Part shown: in pieces, positions 45,914 to 54,968 of the stretch
How the letters are laid out: each line of letters begins with the position of its first letter
Numbering within the stretch: the stretch's first letter is position 1
NCBI GenBank assembly: GCA_033297075.1
Contig: MU858135.1
Location: 1 to 64,000, forward strand
Reading direction: 5' to 3'
Length of the DNA: 64,000 nt
Source: Rhypophila decipiens
Taxonomy: Eukaryota; Ascomycota; Sordariomycetes; Sordariales; Naviculisporaceae
The notes under the pieces: model-generated
What the model was told of the DNA's origin: nothing
What the model saw: the letters and a program-made list of their open reading frames with translations, nothing else
Database searches by the model: none
Made by a program: the position numbers and the translations under genes

Positions 45914-47680
45914 ATGAGCGGCAGTCCACTCCAACAATGGTTTTCCACGGCCATGGAGCAGTATACGGCAATGCAAAGCGCCATTGGTCCTCTGAGGCTC
46001 ACCAAGTCTGACCTGCTTTTCCTCTCGATGAGAAAGATGTGCCATGATGTCGGTACTCTCCTCTCCGATTTGCTCGACGATGCAAGAAGTGCAACATTTG
46101 GCGAGAGGGTCAAGATGATATTGATCATAATTACGCCACTCATCATCTTGGCCTCCTACCTACTCCAAACACCATCGAGTGCATCTCAACTTGGACTCCC
46201 GATATACAATTTTGGACGGGATTACAACTACCCTGAGCTCCTCACCCGGGCAGCCAAAGAACACCCGCACACGCCGTATATCATCAAATTTGCGAGCTAC
46301 GAGTACATAGTCTTCCCATCGTCCTTTTTCGATGAGATTAAACGGATACCAGCGAGCACTGGCTCCATGGTGGAATGGTTCACCCATGTCTTTTTCCAAG
46401 GCTGGCGCTTTCTGGGATCGGACAAGAGCAACCTCCACAAGACCATCGCGACAGACCTGACCCGTGCATTCTCCGGGCCACAGAACGCAGTCTTGTCAGG
46501 GTCAGAGCAGGAAAGGCATGTCGACATGGCCTTTACATCTGTTTTGGGCATGTTGACCCGCGAGAAGTGGCAGAGGTTCCCGCTGTATTCTTTGATCCAA
46601 GAGCTGGTCGCCATCAAGAACACGGCATGTCTTTTGGGTGAGGATATGGCTCATAACAGGCAATGGATCAGGGTCTCGCAGGCGTTCCCGATGGCGGTCA
46701 TGATCGCTGTCTTTGCTTGCCACGCCGTCCCGCGAGTGCTGCGTCCTTTGGTGTCCTTGTTTGTCTTTATACCTGCATGGGCTCTCTACTGGTACATGCG
46801 GATCCTGCTCCGTCCCATGGTCAAGAAAGAAATTGCAGACTACATGGAGCAGAGGGGCAAACGAAAGAAGGACACGCCCAGCGACACTGGATTGCACAAA
46901 AGTAGACCGAAAATTCCCATGACAAGTTGGCTTCTATCAAGGTACCTTAATGACCAGACCGGCACCAAGGCAGGCAATGCAAAAGTCCCGTCGGCTGTCA
47001 TCAACGAAATCCTGCACGACTACACGGTCCTTTCGTTCGAAGCCACAGCATCAACATCAGCAACTCTCTACTTTATACTCGCCGAGCTGGTAACCCGGCC
47101 CGAACTGATCCAGGAACTTCGGGAGGAGATGACCGCGGTGATGGGTTCGAACCAGAAACACAGTACAGATGGCTTGGAGAAGTTGGACAGTGTCATGCGC
47201 GAGTCTTCTCGAGTACACAATTTCAACCATCTATCTCTCTTCCGGCGCCTCTTAACCCCAGTACAGTTGTCCATGGGACCTACCCTGCCACCCGGCTCTC
47301 TGCTCTGCGTAGATGCATATTCCATCATCTCCTCGCCTGTGCTCTGGAAGGACCCCGGGCCCGAGGTCTTTGACCCGCTCAGATTCTGGAAGCTCTCGAG
47401 ACAGGAACAGAGGCGAGATGGGAAAGATGAGAGCGGCACTAACAAGATGTACAAGTTTACCAGTCTCGGATCAGATGCACCTGGCTGGGGCGGAGGATCA
47501 CAGGCCTGTCCGGGGAGGGTTTTTGCTGGTGATACGATCAAACGGATTCTTGCGCGGCTGCTGATGGAGTTTGATATTGAAGTGGCTCATGGGGAAAAGA
47601 AGCCAAGCAGGAATTCCATGCCGAATGGGACCCTTGCACCGGACATGGGAGCTGGTATTATGCTACGAAGACGGACTTGA
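45914..47680 (+). CDS. Cytochrome P450 (second), intronless
   Basis: Single exon, 588 aa from the ATG at 45914; five codons upstream are open but lack ATG. It has a 65-residue N-terminal extension ahead of the membrane anchor (VKMILIIITPLIILASYLL, about 67-85). A second hydrophobic stretch lies mid-protein (AVMIAVFACHAV to VFIPAWALYWYM). ExxR is RESSRV. The heme loop is WGGGSQACPGRVFA with Cys532; the usual His two before the Cys is Gln. The I-helix LSFEATASTSATL lacks the AGxDT consensus. This fits the P450 type seen in cytochalasan clusters. ER-membrane oxidation of the macrocycle is inferred. No introns are needed, unlike the first P450, so the two are not recent duplicates. Convergent with the FAD oxidase, 110 bp apart. 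Confidence 0.92.
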   Translation: MSGSPLQQWFSTAMEQYTAMQSAIGPLRLTKSDLLFLSMRKMCHDVGTLLSDLLDDARSATFGERVKMILIIITPLIILASYLLQTPSSASQLGLPIYNFGRDYNYPELLTRAAKEHPHTPYIIKFASYEYIVFPSSFFDEIKRIPASTGSMVEWFTHVFFQGWRFLGSDKSNLHKTIATDLTRAFSGPQNAVLSGSEQERHVDMAFTSVLGMLTREKWQRFPLYSLIQELVAIKNTACLLGEDMAHNRQWIRVSQAFPMAVMIAVFACHAVPRVLRPLVSLFVFIPAWALYWYMRILLRPMVKKEIADYMEQRGKRKKDTPSDTGLHKSRPKIPMTSWLLSRYLNDQTGTKAGNAKVPSAVINEILHDYTVLSFEATASTSATLYFILAELVTRPELIQELREEMTAVMGSNQKHSTDGLEKLDSVMRESSRVHNFNHLSLFRRLLTPVQLSMGPTLPPGSLLCVDAYSIISSPVLWKDPGPEVFDPLRFWKLSRQEQRRDGKDESGTNKMYKFTSLGSDAPGWGGGSQACPGRVFAGDTIKRILARLLMEFDIEVAHGEKKPSRNSMPNGTLAPDMGAGIMLRRRT

Positions 47681-47790
47681 GAGTTGGGACACGAAACCAG
47701 TCATTTTTTGGTATCCTCAATGAAACTTGGGACGTAGAGAATTAGTTTAAAAACAAGACTTGATATATACACGTGAGCCTCCCCCAGACC

Positions 47791-49647
47791 TTATGCCAGT
47801 CCAGAAATACATTCATAGCCGTCCTCCTCTGGAGTCCAGCCCACACAATGCCAGCAAGTCAACAGGTTCTGCGGATCAACCTCCCGTTTGACAGCCACCA
47901 GCTTTTTATAGTTCTCATCCCCCCAAAACTGCGTCGACCAGTCTTTCATCCACGGGTCTGCCTCGTTGGAGTAGGTGCACCCATCCGGGGCAACGGACGC
48001 TAACCTCGTCGTGATGTCGCTCATGCCCGATACCACTTTTCGCCTTTCTTCCAGTCCCGCGCTTGCAGGGAAGCCTCCGTAGGACACGACATGCCAGACA
48101 GAGTTGTACCACGCCGGATGAATCGACGTCTCGTTACTCCGGCCCGTGCCCTCTCCCAGCTTACTATACCTGAGCGGCACGTCGGCCAGAAAGTAGGTCA
48201 CCATGCCCTTGCCCAAGTCACTAGCCCCACCCGTCAGCTCAACAAGCAAATCTACCAAGTCCCGCCTCGCTTCCGTCTGTTCAAACACTCTCTCGGGAAT
48301 GATGCGACTAGTCGTGAACGTGGCTACACTTCGTCCGTCTTGCCCGGGCCCATCAGCAGTGGCGTTGATGTTATTGACCCAGTATTCGTACCAACTCGGA
48401 TAGCTATCCACCATGGCAAAGCCACCAGTTTGTTTCTCTACAAACTCAATCGCAGGCGCCAACATCTTCCGGGCCTCTTCAACTCCGGTTTCTCCCAGGA
48501 ATGGGTTCACCAACAAAGATAAATTCGCCCCTGAAGGACCTCCCCACCCAGCAAGAGCCCACTCAGTCGCATGTTCGGCCAAAATGCCCACCCACTCTCT
48601 CAGCTGCGGATCAGAACCAAGAGGAAACATCATCATAGCACTGACCACCGGGCCGGAGTCGTCTTCAACCAACATGGTCGCTTCGAGAACAACCCCAAAC
48701 GAGCCCCCCCCTCCTCCCCTCAGCGCCCAGAATAGATCCCGTTCTTGACAAGCATTCAACACTCGGACAGACGAGTCCGGCGTGACAATCTTGAACTCCA
48801 ACACCCGGTCGACAGCCAGCCCGTACCCGTTGGTGAGAACCCCGTGTCCACCATTGAGCAACCATCCACCTGCGATGCCAACGCTGGGGTTACTCGCGCC
48901 CATGGGTAGGCTCAGGTTATGAGAATGGGCAAAGGCCATTGCTTCCGAGGTTGACACGCCCGCGCCAAGGGTAATGCCTTTGACTGCCGGTACTGATCCA
49001 CGTACACAGCCTGAAGGGACAAAACTCGGATGATAGACCATGGATTTCAGATTCCTTGTCCATAGAGCGATTTCCACTTGATCCTCCTGTCCCTGCATCT
49101 TGCGGCGGCTGCTGCTTCGCATGTTGTAATCGTGTCCCGTGTTTTTGATTGATATTATGGGTTTGTTTTTGATGCTGCTGCTCGAAGTGGACCTAGCACA
49201 GGAGCGTTTTCCAGTCTGCTGCCCGGCGGCCGTGTCCACGACTTGGCGGGCATACTCAAACACAGCTTGGACATCTGAGGCCGAGGTAATTTCAAGGTAG
49301 TGCTGCGCGAGGACGCCTTGGTTGCATACAGAAGAGTTTGACTGCCCTGGCAAGCTGCACTGGTTGCTGGGGTCGGATATACACGCCTCCCCTTGTAGGT
49401 TTTGGAAGCTGGGGTATTGGTCTGCCCGGTAGAAGGGAGAGGAGAGGCTATGCTTGAGAGAATTGCATGCCGAGCTTGACGAGTCTGAGAAGCACGGTGA
49501 CAGGATCGGTTGGGTCGTTTGTACTCTGCCCTCGAGCGTCTGGTTGAGCTGGGAGAGAAGGATGTCCCCGTCCGCAGCTGGCACCGGGGTGCCCCTCACC
49601 ACCAAAGGTGATGACAGTAGGAGTAATGTCCGGTTTGGTAATTTCAT
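47791..49647 (-). CDS. BBE-like FAD-linked oxidoreductase
   Basis: Single exon, 618 aa. It has a hydrophobic start (MKLPNRTLLLLSSPLVV), a Cys-rich N-terminal region, then a PCMH-type FAD-binding domain. His172 in IKNTGHDYN is the expected site of 8-alpha-histidyl FAD. In the GGWLLNGGHGVLTNGYG segment there is no Cys, so a second, cysteinyl link is unlikely. The BBE C-terminal signature is present: YSNEADPWMKDW, FWGDENYKKL, KREVDPQNLLTCWHCVG. Family members oxidise alcohols or close rings, and in cytochalasan clusters a BBE-like oxidase acts late on the macrocycle. Secretory-pathway location is likely. It has several N-glycosylation sequons (NQT, NSS, NLS, NAT, NET). A CCGATTGG octamer lies about 340 bp upstream. 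It forms the right edge of the cluster. Confidence 0.93.
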   Translation of the reverse strand: MKLPNRTLLLLSSPLVVRGTPVPAADGDILLSQLNQTLEGRVQTTQPILSPCFSDSSSSACNSLKHSLSSPFYRADQYPSFQNLQGEACISDPSNQCSLPGQSNSSVCNQGVLAQHYLEITSASDVQAVFEYARQVVDTAAGQQTGKRSCARSTSSSSIKNKPIISIKNTGHDYNMRSSSRRKMQGQEDQVEIALWTRNLKSMVYHPSFVPSGCVRGSVPAVKGITLGAGVSTSEAMAFAHSHNLSLPMGASNPSVGIAGGWLLNGGHGVLTNGYGLAVDRVLEFKIVTPDSSVRVLNACQERDLFWALRGGGGGSFGVVLEATMLVEDDSGPVVSAMMMFPLGSDPQLREWVGILAEHATEWALAGWGGPSGANLSLLVNPFLGETGVEEARKMLAPAIEFVEKQTGGFAMVDSYPSWYEYWVNNINATADGPGQDGRSVATFTTSRIIPERVFEQTEARRDLVDLLVELTGGASDLGKGMVTYFLADVPLRYSKLGEGTGRSNETSIHPAWYNSVWHVVSYGGFPASAGLEERRKVVSGMSDITTRLASVAPDGCTYSNEADPWMKDWSTQFWGDENYKKLVAVKREVDPQNLLTCWHCVGWTPEEDGYECISGLA

Positions 49648-50383
49648 CTTGACAGCGAACTTTTTGCAATGTTTTGGAGTCGTCGACTCTATGTGAAGAG
49701 CTATTCAGTCTATCAACAACTGGATGCACAACAACAACGCATCTGCCATCCCAAAACATGGATTGGCCCCGGTTTTCCCAAATCGCCTTAAAGATGCTGC
49801 ATAATCGTTAGGGCACTGTAACCTCCGTTGATTGCCCAAAATAAATTCATTACCACTGACTTGATCAATCCCAAGATGTTGAATCGCGTAATGATACGTA
49901 CGGTAACGTACGCAAACAGGGGCATGTTTACCGGTTTCCCATTGGGCAGGAACATGAGCCTTGGCAGGTCCGGGGTCCGAGGCCTGCTCCGATTGGTTTG
50001 CGGCTCCGATAAGTAAATACCGGTAACGTCACGTACTGTACATAGAACTAGAAACTATACACAATATCCATGACCGCTCACCGGAATTCTGTAGCAGAGT
50101 TATAGGATACCTGGTAGACTTGATGACATTGGATCAATATTAAACGGAGACTTGATTATATGGTACAATGAATTGCTAGATCCGTCCATCGCTATCATGA
50201 GAAACCCATGAACTAACTTAGGGGTACTGCACATGACGGTCCCAAAATCCAAAAGCCTTGGCCAGTCAAAGTCAAACCGACTGGCTTGAGTCCTACCGTG
50301 TCTCAGTCCTACCGTCACCTCCACATTCGTCTCATCCTCTCGCTATCTGCTTACCCACTCCCTTTCCAACGTCCGTCAGTGCA
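49648..50383. other. Intergenic, right edge of the cluster
   Basis: 736 bp. It includes the promoter of the FAD oxidase. No gene is seen. Confidence 0.5.
49989..49996. promoter_or_regulatory. CCAATCGG motif (reverse)
   Basis: Copy upstream of the FAD oxidase; outermost copy on this side of the cluster. Confidence 0.35.
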
Positions 50384-51184
50384 TCAACGTCTATTCCGAT
50401 CATATCGATCGTAATACTCCATCCCATCCCTAACAAGTTTCCACATCCTCTTTAGCGTGTTGGGACTCGCACTTCTTCCACCTCCTCCTCGATGGGTATC
50501 CCCATGTGAGTAAGCCCTTGGTCTTCTTGTCTCTGGTTCCGGAGAAATCGACCGACTCAATGACCTGTCCCTCCGTCGATAACGACCTTCGTCCGGGTAC
50601 GGCGGACCATCGTCAAACCCACGCTCGCTCCGGTCGCTGTCGTCATCCTCATAGTATTTTGGATTTCGAGACCAATAGTGCTCTCGCTTTGTGGCACCGA
50701 CAGAGGCACTTCTCGCATGTATTGGATCCGGAGAGCGTGAACGAACAACGGCCCACTCTTCTTTCTCTTCATGATGATGCCCGTTCTCGAGCAATCGACG
50801 AGGAGAACTATCCCGGCTGAGGCTTCGATTTCGCGCTCGATGAATGTAATGGTCATGATGATGCGGGTGGTTTTTCTTTTCGGCGTGTTTCCGCTGGTTA
50901 TGCTCGCGCGACATCATGGTAAACGCTGTTGCTGCGACGGCGGCACCAAGACCGGCCTTGGCGAGGTGCATCACTTTGTGGTCTTTGCATGATGTCTGCT
51001 TGATGAGCTGGTCTGCTGTCAGGGCAGTGGCTGTTACTCCGACCACAAAGTCTACGTCCTCGCCAAAGTCAACTTTTTCCGTGAGCTTCTTGATGAAGTG
51101 TCGCGGGGAGTTGGGGCCATGAGGATCGTGTTGCGGAGGAGGAGTGTGTGGTGGGTATGGATAGTAGCGGTTGACGTCTGTCAT
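50384..51184 (-). CDS. Arg/Ser/His-rich hypothetical protein
   Basis: Single exon, 266 aa. The N-terminus is Pro/Tyr-rich (YYPYPPHTPPPQHDPHGP), then a short ordered part (FIKKLTEKVDFGEDVDFVVGVTATALTADQLIKQTSC, a possible membrane-associated helix GLGAAVAATAFTMMS). The rest is low-complexity: His clusters, RS dipeptides (RSLSRDSSPRR, RSRSPDP) and an acidic patch. I recognise the style of fungal DUF3824-like, disordered proteins but no defined function. It has no evident link to the cluster. Codon use looks normal and no introns are needed. Confidence 0.7.
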   Translation of the reverse strand: MTDVNRYYPYPPHTPPPQHDPHGPNSPRHFIKKLTEKVDFGEDVDFVVGVTATALTADQLIKQTSCKDHKVMHLAKAGLGAAVAATAFTMMSREHNQRKHAEKKNHPHHHDHYIHRARNRSLSRDSSPRRLLENGHHHEEKEEWAVVRSRSPDPIHARSASVGATKREHYWSRNPKYYEDDDSDRSERGFDDGPPYPDEGRYRRRDRSLSRSISPEPETRRPRAYSHGDTHRGGGGRSASPNTLKRMWKLVRDGMEYYDRYDRNRR

Positions 51185-51742
51185 GATGTAGTTCTGACTT
51201 TATTTTTGCTGATCTTTGTTGACTGTGTTGATGTTATCTAGTATCGGTGATAATAGTTGGTGATTTGATGTTGTGCTCGTGAGTGAAACTCTGGGGAAGA
51301 GGACAGCTATTCATGCTGGGATCCCCCGTCCGGGATCCAGTCATTTAACCTCGTTTGCCATCGTCACTTCCCTCGGTCAGCTTCATGATCTGGTGCCGGG
51401 AACTGGAGAGGAATCATCATGAGATTCGGTTTTGGATGACTTCGTCAGCAGTTGATGATGGTGTGACTTGTGCATGATGAATCGAGGATTTCCGTCAATT
51501 GTGCATGCATGCTCCGTCCTCAGAAACTGAATAAGCTCAGCCAATGACAGGACACAGTCTGGGAGAGGCTAACTGCTTTAGCTCTAGCTCACTGGCGACA
51601 AGCCTATCCTTGCCGAGAGTTCCCCACAAGCACAAGCCCCCTTTTCCACCGGAAAACCCTAGCACCCACAAATCACGCAGAATATGAGGAAAGAGTTTTT
51701 CTCAGCATTGCAACACAACAAGAAATCCTCTTCTCGCTGTTC
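51185..51742. other. Intergenic, no gene seen
   Basis: About 560 bp. It contains the upstream region of the Arg/Ser/His-rich gene and the 5' flank of tRNA-Arg. Confidence 0.5.
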
Positions 51743-51814
51743 GGCCGGCTGGCTCAATGGCAGAGCGTCTGACTACGAATCAGGAGGTTCCAGGTTCGAC
51801 CCCTGGGTTGGTCG
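51743..51814 (+). tRNA. tRNA-Arg (ACG), no intron
   Basis: 72 nt including the discriminator. Acceptor GGCCGGC (51743-51749) pairs with GTTGGTC (51807-51813) using G-U pairs. The D-arm is GCTC/GAGC, the anticodon stem TCTGA/TCAGG with loop CTACGAA, so the anticodon is ACG. The T-arm is CCAGG-TTCGACC-CCTGG. The A and B boxes are standard. A T-run follows shortly in the adjacent repeat. Confidence 0.93.
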
Positions 51815-51844
51815 TCACAATGTGACTGCGAGCAGAGGATTCAT

Positions 51845-52073
51845 TTCACTTTTTGTATTTTTAAAAGAGCAATGTCTTTTTTTTTTTTCTTCACATCTTT
51901 TCCTTCCTCTGGTCCATTCAGTTCACTTTTTGTATTTTTAAAAGAGCAATGTCTTTTTTTTTTTCTTCACATCTTTTCCTTCCTCTGGTCCGTTCAGTTC
52001 ACTTTTTGTATTTTTAAAAGAGCAATGTCTTTTTTTTTTCTTCACATCTTTTCCTTCCTCTGGTCCATTCAGT
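51845..52073 (+). repeat. Three tandem copies of a 76-77-bp unit
   Basis: Copies start at 51845, 51922 and 51998. Each reads ttcactttttgtattttt, aaaagagcaatg, a 10-14-base T run, then cttcacatcttttccttc and ctctggtcc. Copies differ mainly in T-run length and one base (cattc/cgttc). No spacers, so this is not CRISPR. It lies 31 bp past tRNA-Arg(ACG). Confidence 0.93.
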
Positions 52074-52965
52074 TTTTTATCCACATAGTATCATAGCTTA
52101 TTTCCTACACGCCGGAGAATATGAACGAGCATGTCGGGGTTGCTTTCCTGTTTTTTTCCCGCTTTCCATATTCCAATCTCCAGATGGAGAGACAGATGAG
52201 GACATGCATCTTGACATCTATATATTTGTCCCATGCCCCCATTCAGTTATATCATCAAACTCTGTCTACACGATTGCCTCGGTCATCTCGGCACTGATTC
52301 CGTTCACACACAAGCCACATCAACCCAGTCATGACCACTGACTTTCGCCGAAGATGAAAGAATCCAGCCGGTTAGTTCAATGGGTTGGCGTCCGAGTCTT
52401 AGTGGCCATGGCATCTATCACCAACATAGAGAACAAGAACGGCATGTCTCCATCGTGGGTTCGAACCCCACGACCAGACGGCTACTGGTGTTTCTCTCTT
52501 CTTGTTGCAGCCCTCGGGTGGGATTACGAGATTGTGTCAGGTGTAAACAGTTATCTCTGTGCCACAAAGCGAAGATCGTGAGACAGGACGACAAAGATTT
52601 GTCAAATGGACCCGTGCACATATCGAACAGGATCACTATCACCGGCCGAACTCCTGCTCGACCGCTGCCATCCTGACGCAGCAACTGTAGCTGCTTATTA
52701 TTGACACCTCGCCGTGTTCTAGCCCATTTCCGGAGATCGTTGATTTGATAGGCAGCTTCTCGCAATAAAGCAGAGCATATCCCAAGAAACATATAGAAAG
52801 TTCTTACGGATAGGCTAGGAGCAGCACCATCCGGCTTTACTTGGAAACTTTCACACACGCGTGGTATGGCAGAAGCAAGTCAACCTTCATCCGAGCAAGC
52901 CAATCATGAACAAGGGATATGATCAATGAGAACATTCCTTGAAGAGCAACAGATTAAACCCCGCA
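52074..52965. other. Intergenic with a tRNA-like sequence
   Basis: Apart from the tRNA-like stretch at about 52367-52482, no gene is seen. A 146-codon antisense frame (52418-52858) has no recognisable motif and overlaps the tRNA-like stretch. Confidence 0.45.
52367..52482 (+). pseudogene. tRNA-like sequence, probably degenerate
   Basis: An A-box (TAGTTCAATGG) and a perfect B-box arm (GTGGG-TTCGAAC-CCCAC near 52456-52472) lie about 75 bp apart. The ends AGCCG and CGGCT can pair. But four extra bases sit between the T-arm and the 3' acceptor strand, and no clean anticodon stem forms. It may be an intron-bearing tRNA I fail to fold, or a pseudo-tRNA. Confidence 0.38.
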
Positions 52966-53212
52966 AGTAAACCCCCTGTTTGATTGTTGGCGCAGTACTC
53001 TGCCCTCACAACATCACAACTTTACAACCAAAAAGCTAGCTTTTCCCCCAAAAGAACAACGGGGTTTAATTTTCTTGTTTTTTGATTAGAAATGTCCATT
53101 TTCCTCGTTTGAAAGAGCTCTTCTAGGTTATTTTCTGCTGAAATTCGAAGTCTGCCAGTGGTTGTAACCCCTGTCCAAAGAACGGCACCAACAATCAAAC
53201 AGGGGGTTCACT
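52966..53212. mobile_element. 247-bp MITE with 28-bp terminal inverted repeats
   Basis: The left end 52966-52993 (agtaaaccccctgtttgatt...) is the reverse complement of 53185-53212 with two mismatches. No coding capacity. No clear target duplication at the flanks; the end pattern AGT(A/G)AACCCCC is similar in style to Tc1/mariner-type ends. Confidence 0.65.
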
Positions 53213-53988
53213 GTAGTATACGGATACAGTTCGATAGTTCTTCCTCGGAAACGCCCCACAAGCTCCCAGAATCTACCTGTTAGACTTACCTGGTGGGCTT
53301 GGATAACTTGACTTCTAGTTAGCCTCGAAAACTTCATCCTGGTCCCCAGCTTGAAGGAGGCCCAAACGGCCAAGGTCCACTCTTCTAAGGGCGCGATTGT
53401 TTCGTCGGAAATCTGGGACCTGGAAGGCAGCCACTTGGAAGACTTTTAGCCACTGTACGGACCACCAGAAGAATGGTTTTTTAAGCCTTCACTTACGCAT
53501 GGGCTACTTGCTTCGGAATAGCCTCAACTAGCGTAACTACCACTGTATTTTTTTATAGTGGTTGAAGGGCTGTAAAAAGCCAACAACGCAATTAAGCTAC
53601 TAAAAGTAGGCCAAAATAGCCCATTAAAACTGCATTCAATTGATTAGAATATAGTGATTTAAATGCAGTTAGTTGTACGCATTTGTAGCTACTATAGTAG
53701 TAGTTATAGTCGTTTAATTGCGTTAACTGTGTAGTTGGCTGGGCGAGTTCTTTCCAGATGCCCTCCGCGGCTATTTTCAAGAGTAATGATTCGTTCACCT
53801 ACTACTTTTGATACGTTCACCCACCTTGCCCAGGGTTAGGGTCATGGTAACTGGCAATCAAACTAAGCCATTTCACGGCCAAAATAACCGCATTTTATGG
53901 GAGATAGTAATGCTGATCAAAACAACCACATTACTGTCAATTGAGTATTACTGTCAATTAAGAGCATTACTGTAAATTGAGTATATCA

Positions 53989-54246
53989 AGTCAATTGAGT
54001 GCATCTAGTCAATTGAGTGCATCTAGTCAATTGAGTGCATCTGTCACGGCCAGCGGTTCGAAGCGTTATGGCTGTTCGATTGGCTCTACGAACAAAGATT
54101 CTACTCTGAAGAGAAGAGGAGAAGGGAAGAATGAAACGCGTCTGCGACGCGCTTGTCATAATGTGTCTTCCAGGTTAGGGTTACAGTACCTAACCCGCTT
54201 CTGTACCAGTCGGCTCGTCACAGCATCTAGTCAATTGAGTGTATCT
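53989..54246 (+). repeat. 18-bp tandem array, interrupted
   Basis: Three exact units of agtcaattgagtgcatct at 53989-54042, then after a 180-bp interruption a fourth with one change (54229-54246) and a decayed fifth. It lies within the inner MITE. Confidence 0.85.
54043..54222. mobile_element. Possible third-level insertion, 180 bp
   Basis: It splits the 18-bp array. GCATCT occurs on both sides (54037-54042, 54223-54228), although an unbroken array would have it once, so a 6-bp target duplication is likely. The ends are weakly inverted (gtcacggcc / ggctcgtcaca). Confidence 0.48.
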
Positions 54247-54880
54247 AGTCAATTGAATATTCAGTTAATTACAACTTTGCGATAAATTTCTTATAGTGTT
54301 GTAGCTTGGTAGTGGTATTATATATATGGACTTTGGTGGTGCAGTGCATTTTTTGTACGCAGTCGAGTGGTGGTTGTTGATGACAACCGCCATCAAGTGC
54401 CATAACCCTAACCCTGGGCAAGGTGGGTGAATGTATCAAAAGTGGTGGGTGAACGAATTATTACTTATTTTCAAAGCGGAAGGAATTCATCTGAATATAG
54501 TAATCCAATTGGCCAATTTGAACTTCGACCTACTCTTTTTCGACGTTTTCTTCTAGACCAGTTTCCAGGCCAAAATTCGCCTGGAAGCTGTTCCAGAAAA
54601 GAAAGACCAAGATGTGGAAAAACTAGCTTGGAAGACTTTCCAGGCCCCCTTTCCGAGGCAACAATCGCGCCCTAATTGGAGGCGAGCACTGCACATCATC
54701 ACAAGAAGAATCTCACCGCTCGATAGTCTATAAATCATGATGTCTCTTGATGATCCTGCCCAGACTGGCACACACTCAATCATGGTTCGTTTTGGATGCG
54801 CGAGTGTCTTGGTAGTCAAGAATGAAAATTTGACTGAAAGAACTTACGGCCGGATTTGAAGGCAGGGCTCGATGAACACT

Positions 54881-54888
54881 TATAAATA
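54881..54888 (+). promoter_or_regulatory. TATA box
   Basis: TATAAATA, 81 bp upstream of the ATG of the secreted cysteine-rich gene. Confidence 0.6.
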
Positions 54889-54968
54889 GCCTGGCGTCCC
54901 CCGACCTTTCTGTTTTGTAGCAGACCATTAACTGAATCTTCGACTACCTAGCCCGTATCACCATCATC

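Larger units (their letters stand above)
53781..54466. mobile_element. Inner MITE, 67-bp TIRs, 8-bp target duplication
   Basis: The left TIR 53781-53847 and right TIR 54400-54466 are inverted copies of 67 bp with a handful of mismatches. Both contain cgttcacc, acttttgata, ttcacccaccttgcccaggg. Exact 8-bp duplication ATTTTCAA at 53773-53780 and 54467-54474. 686 bp, non-coding. An 8-bp TSD is typical of hAT-type or similar elements, although 67-bp TIRs are long for hAT. Confidence 0.85.
53389..54672. mobile_element. Outer MITE-like element (TAA target duplication), interrupted
   Basis: The ends gggcgcgattgtt (53389) and aacaatcgcgccc (to 54672) are inverted copies. The similarity reaches about 40 bp inward, imperfectly (tcggaaa, cctggaa). 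TAA flanks both ends (53386-53388, 54673-54675), as for PIF/Harbinger-type insertions. Without the inner element it would be about 590 bp. No transposase. Confidence 0.62.

Noticed and set aside
51845..52073. Possible CRISPR-like array
   Set aside because: Units abut each other without unique spacers and the genome is eukaryotic; this is a minisatellite.
53830..53845. Telomere-like GGGTTAGGGT
   Set aside because: It is part of the 67-bp inverted end of the inner MITE, and its mirror occurs at the other end; not an interstitial telomere array.
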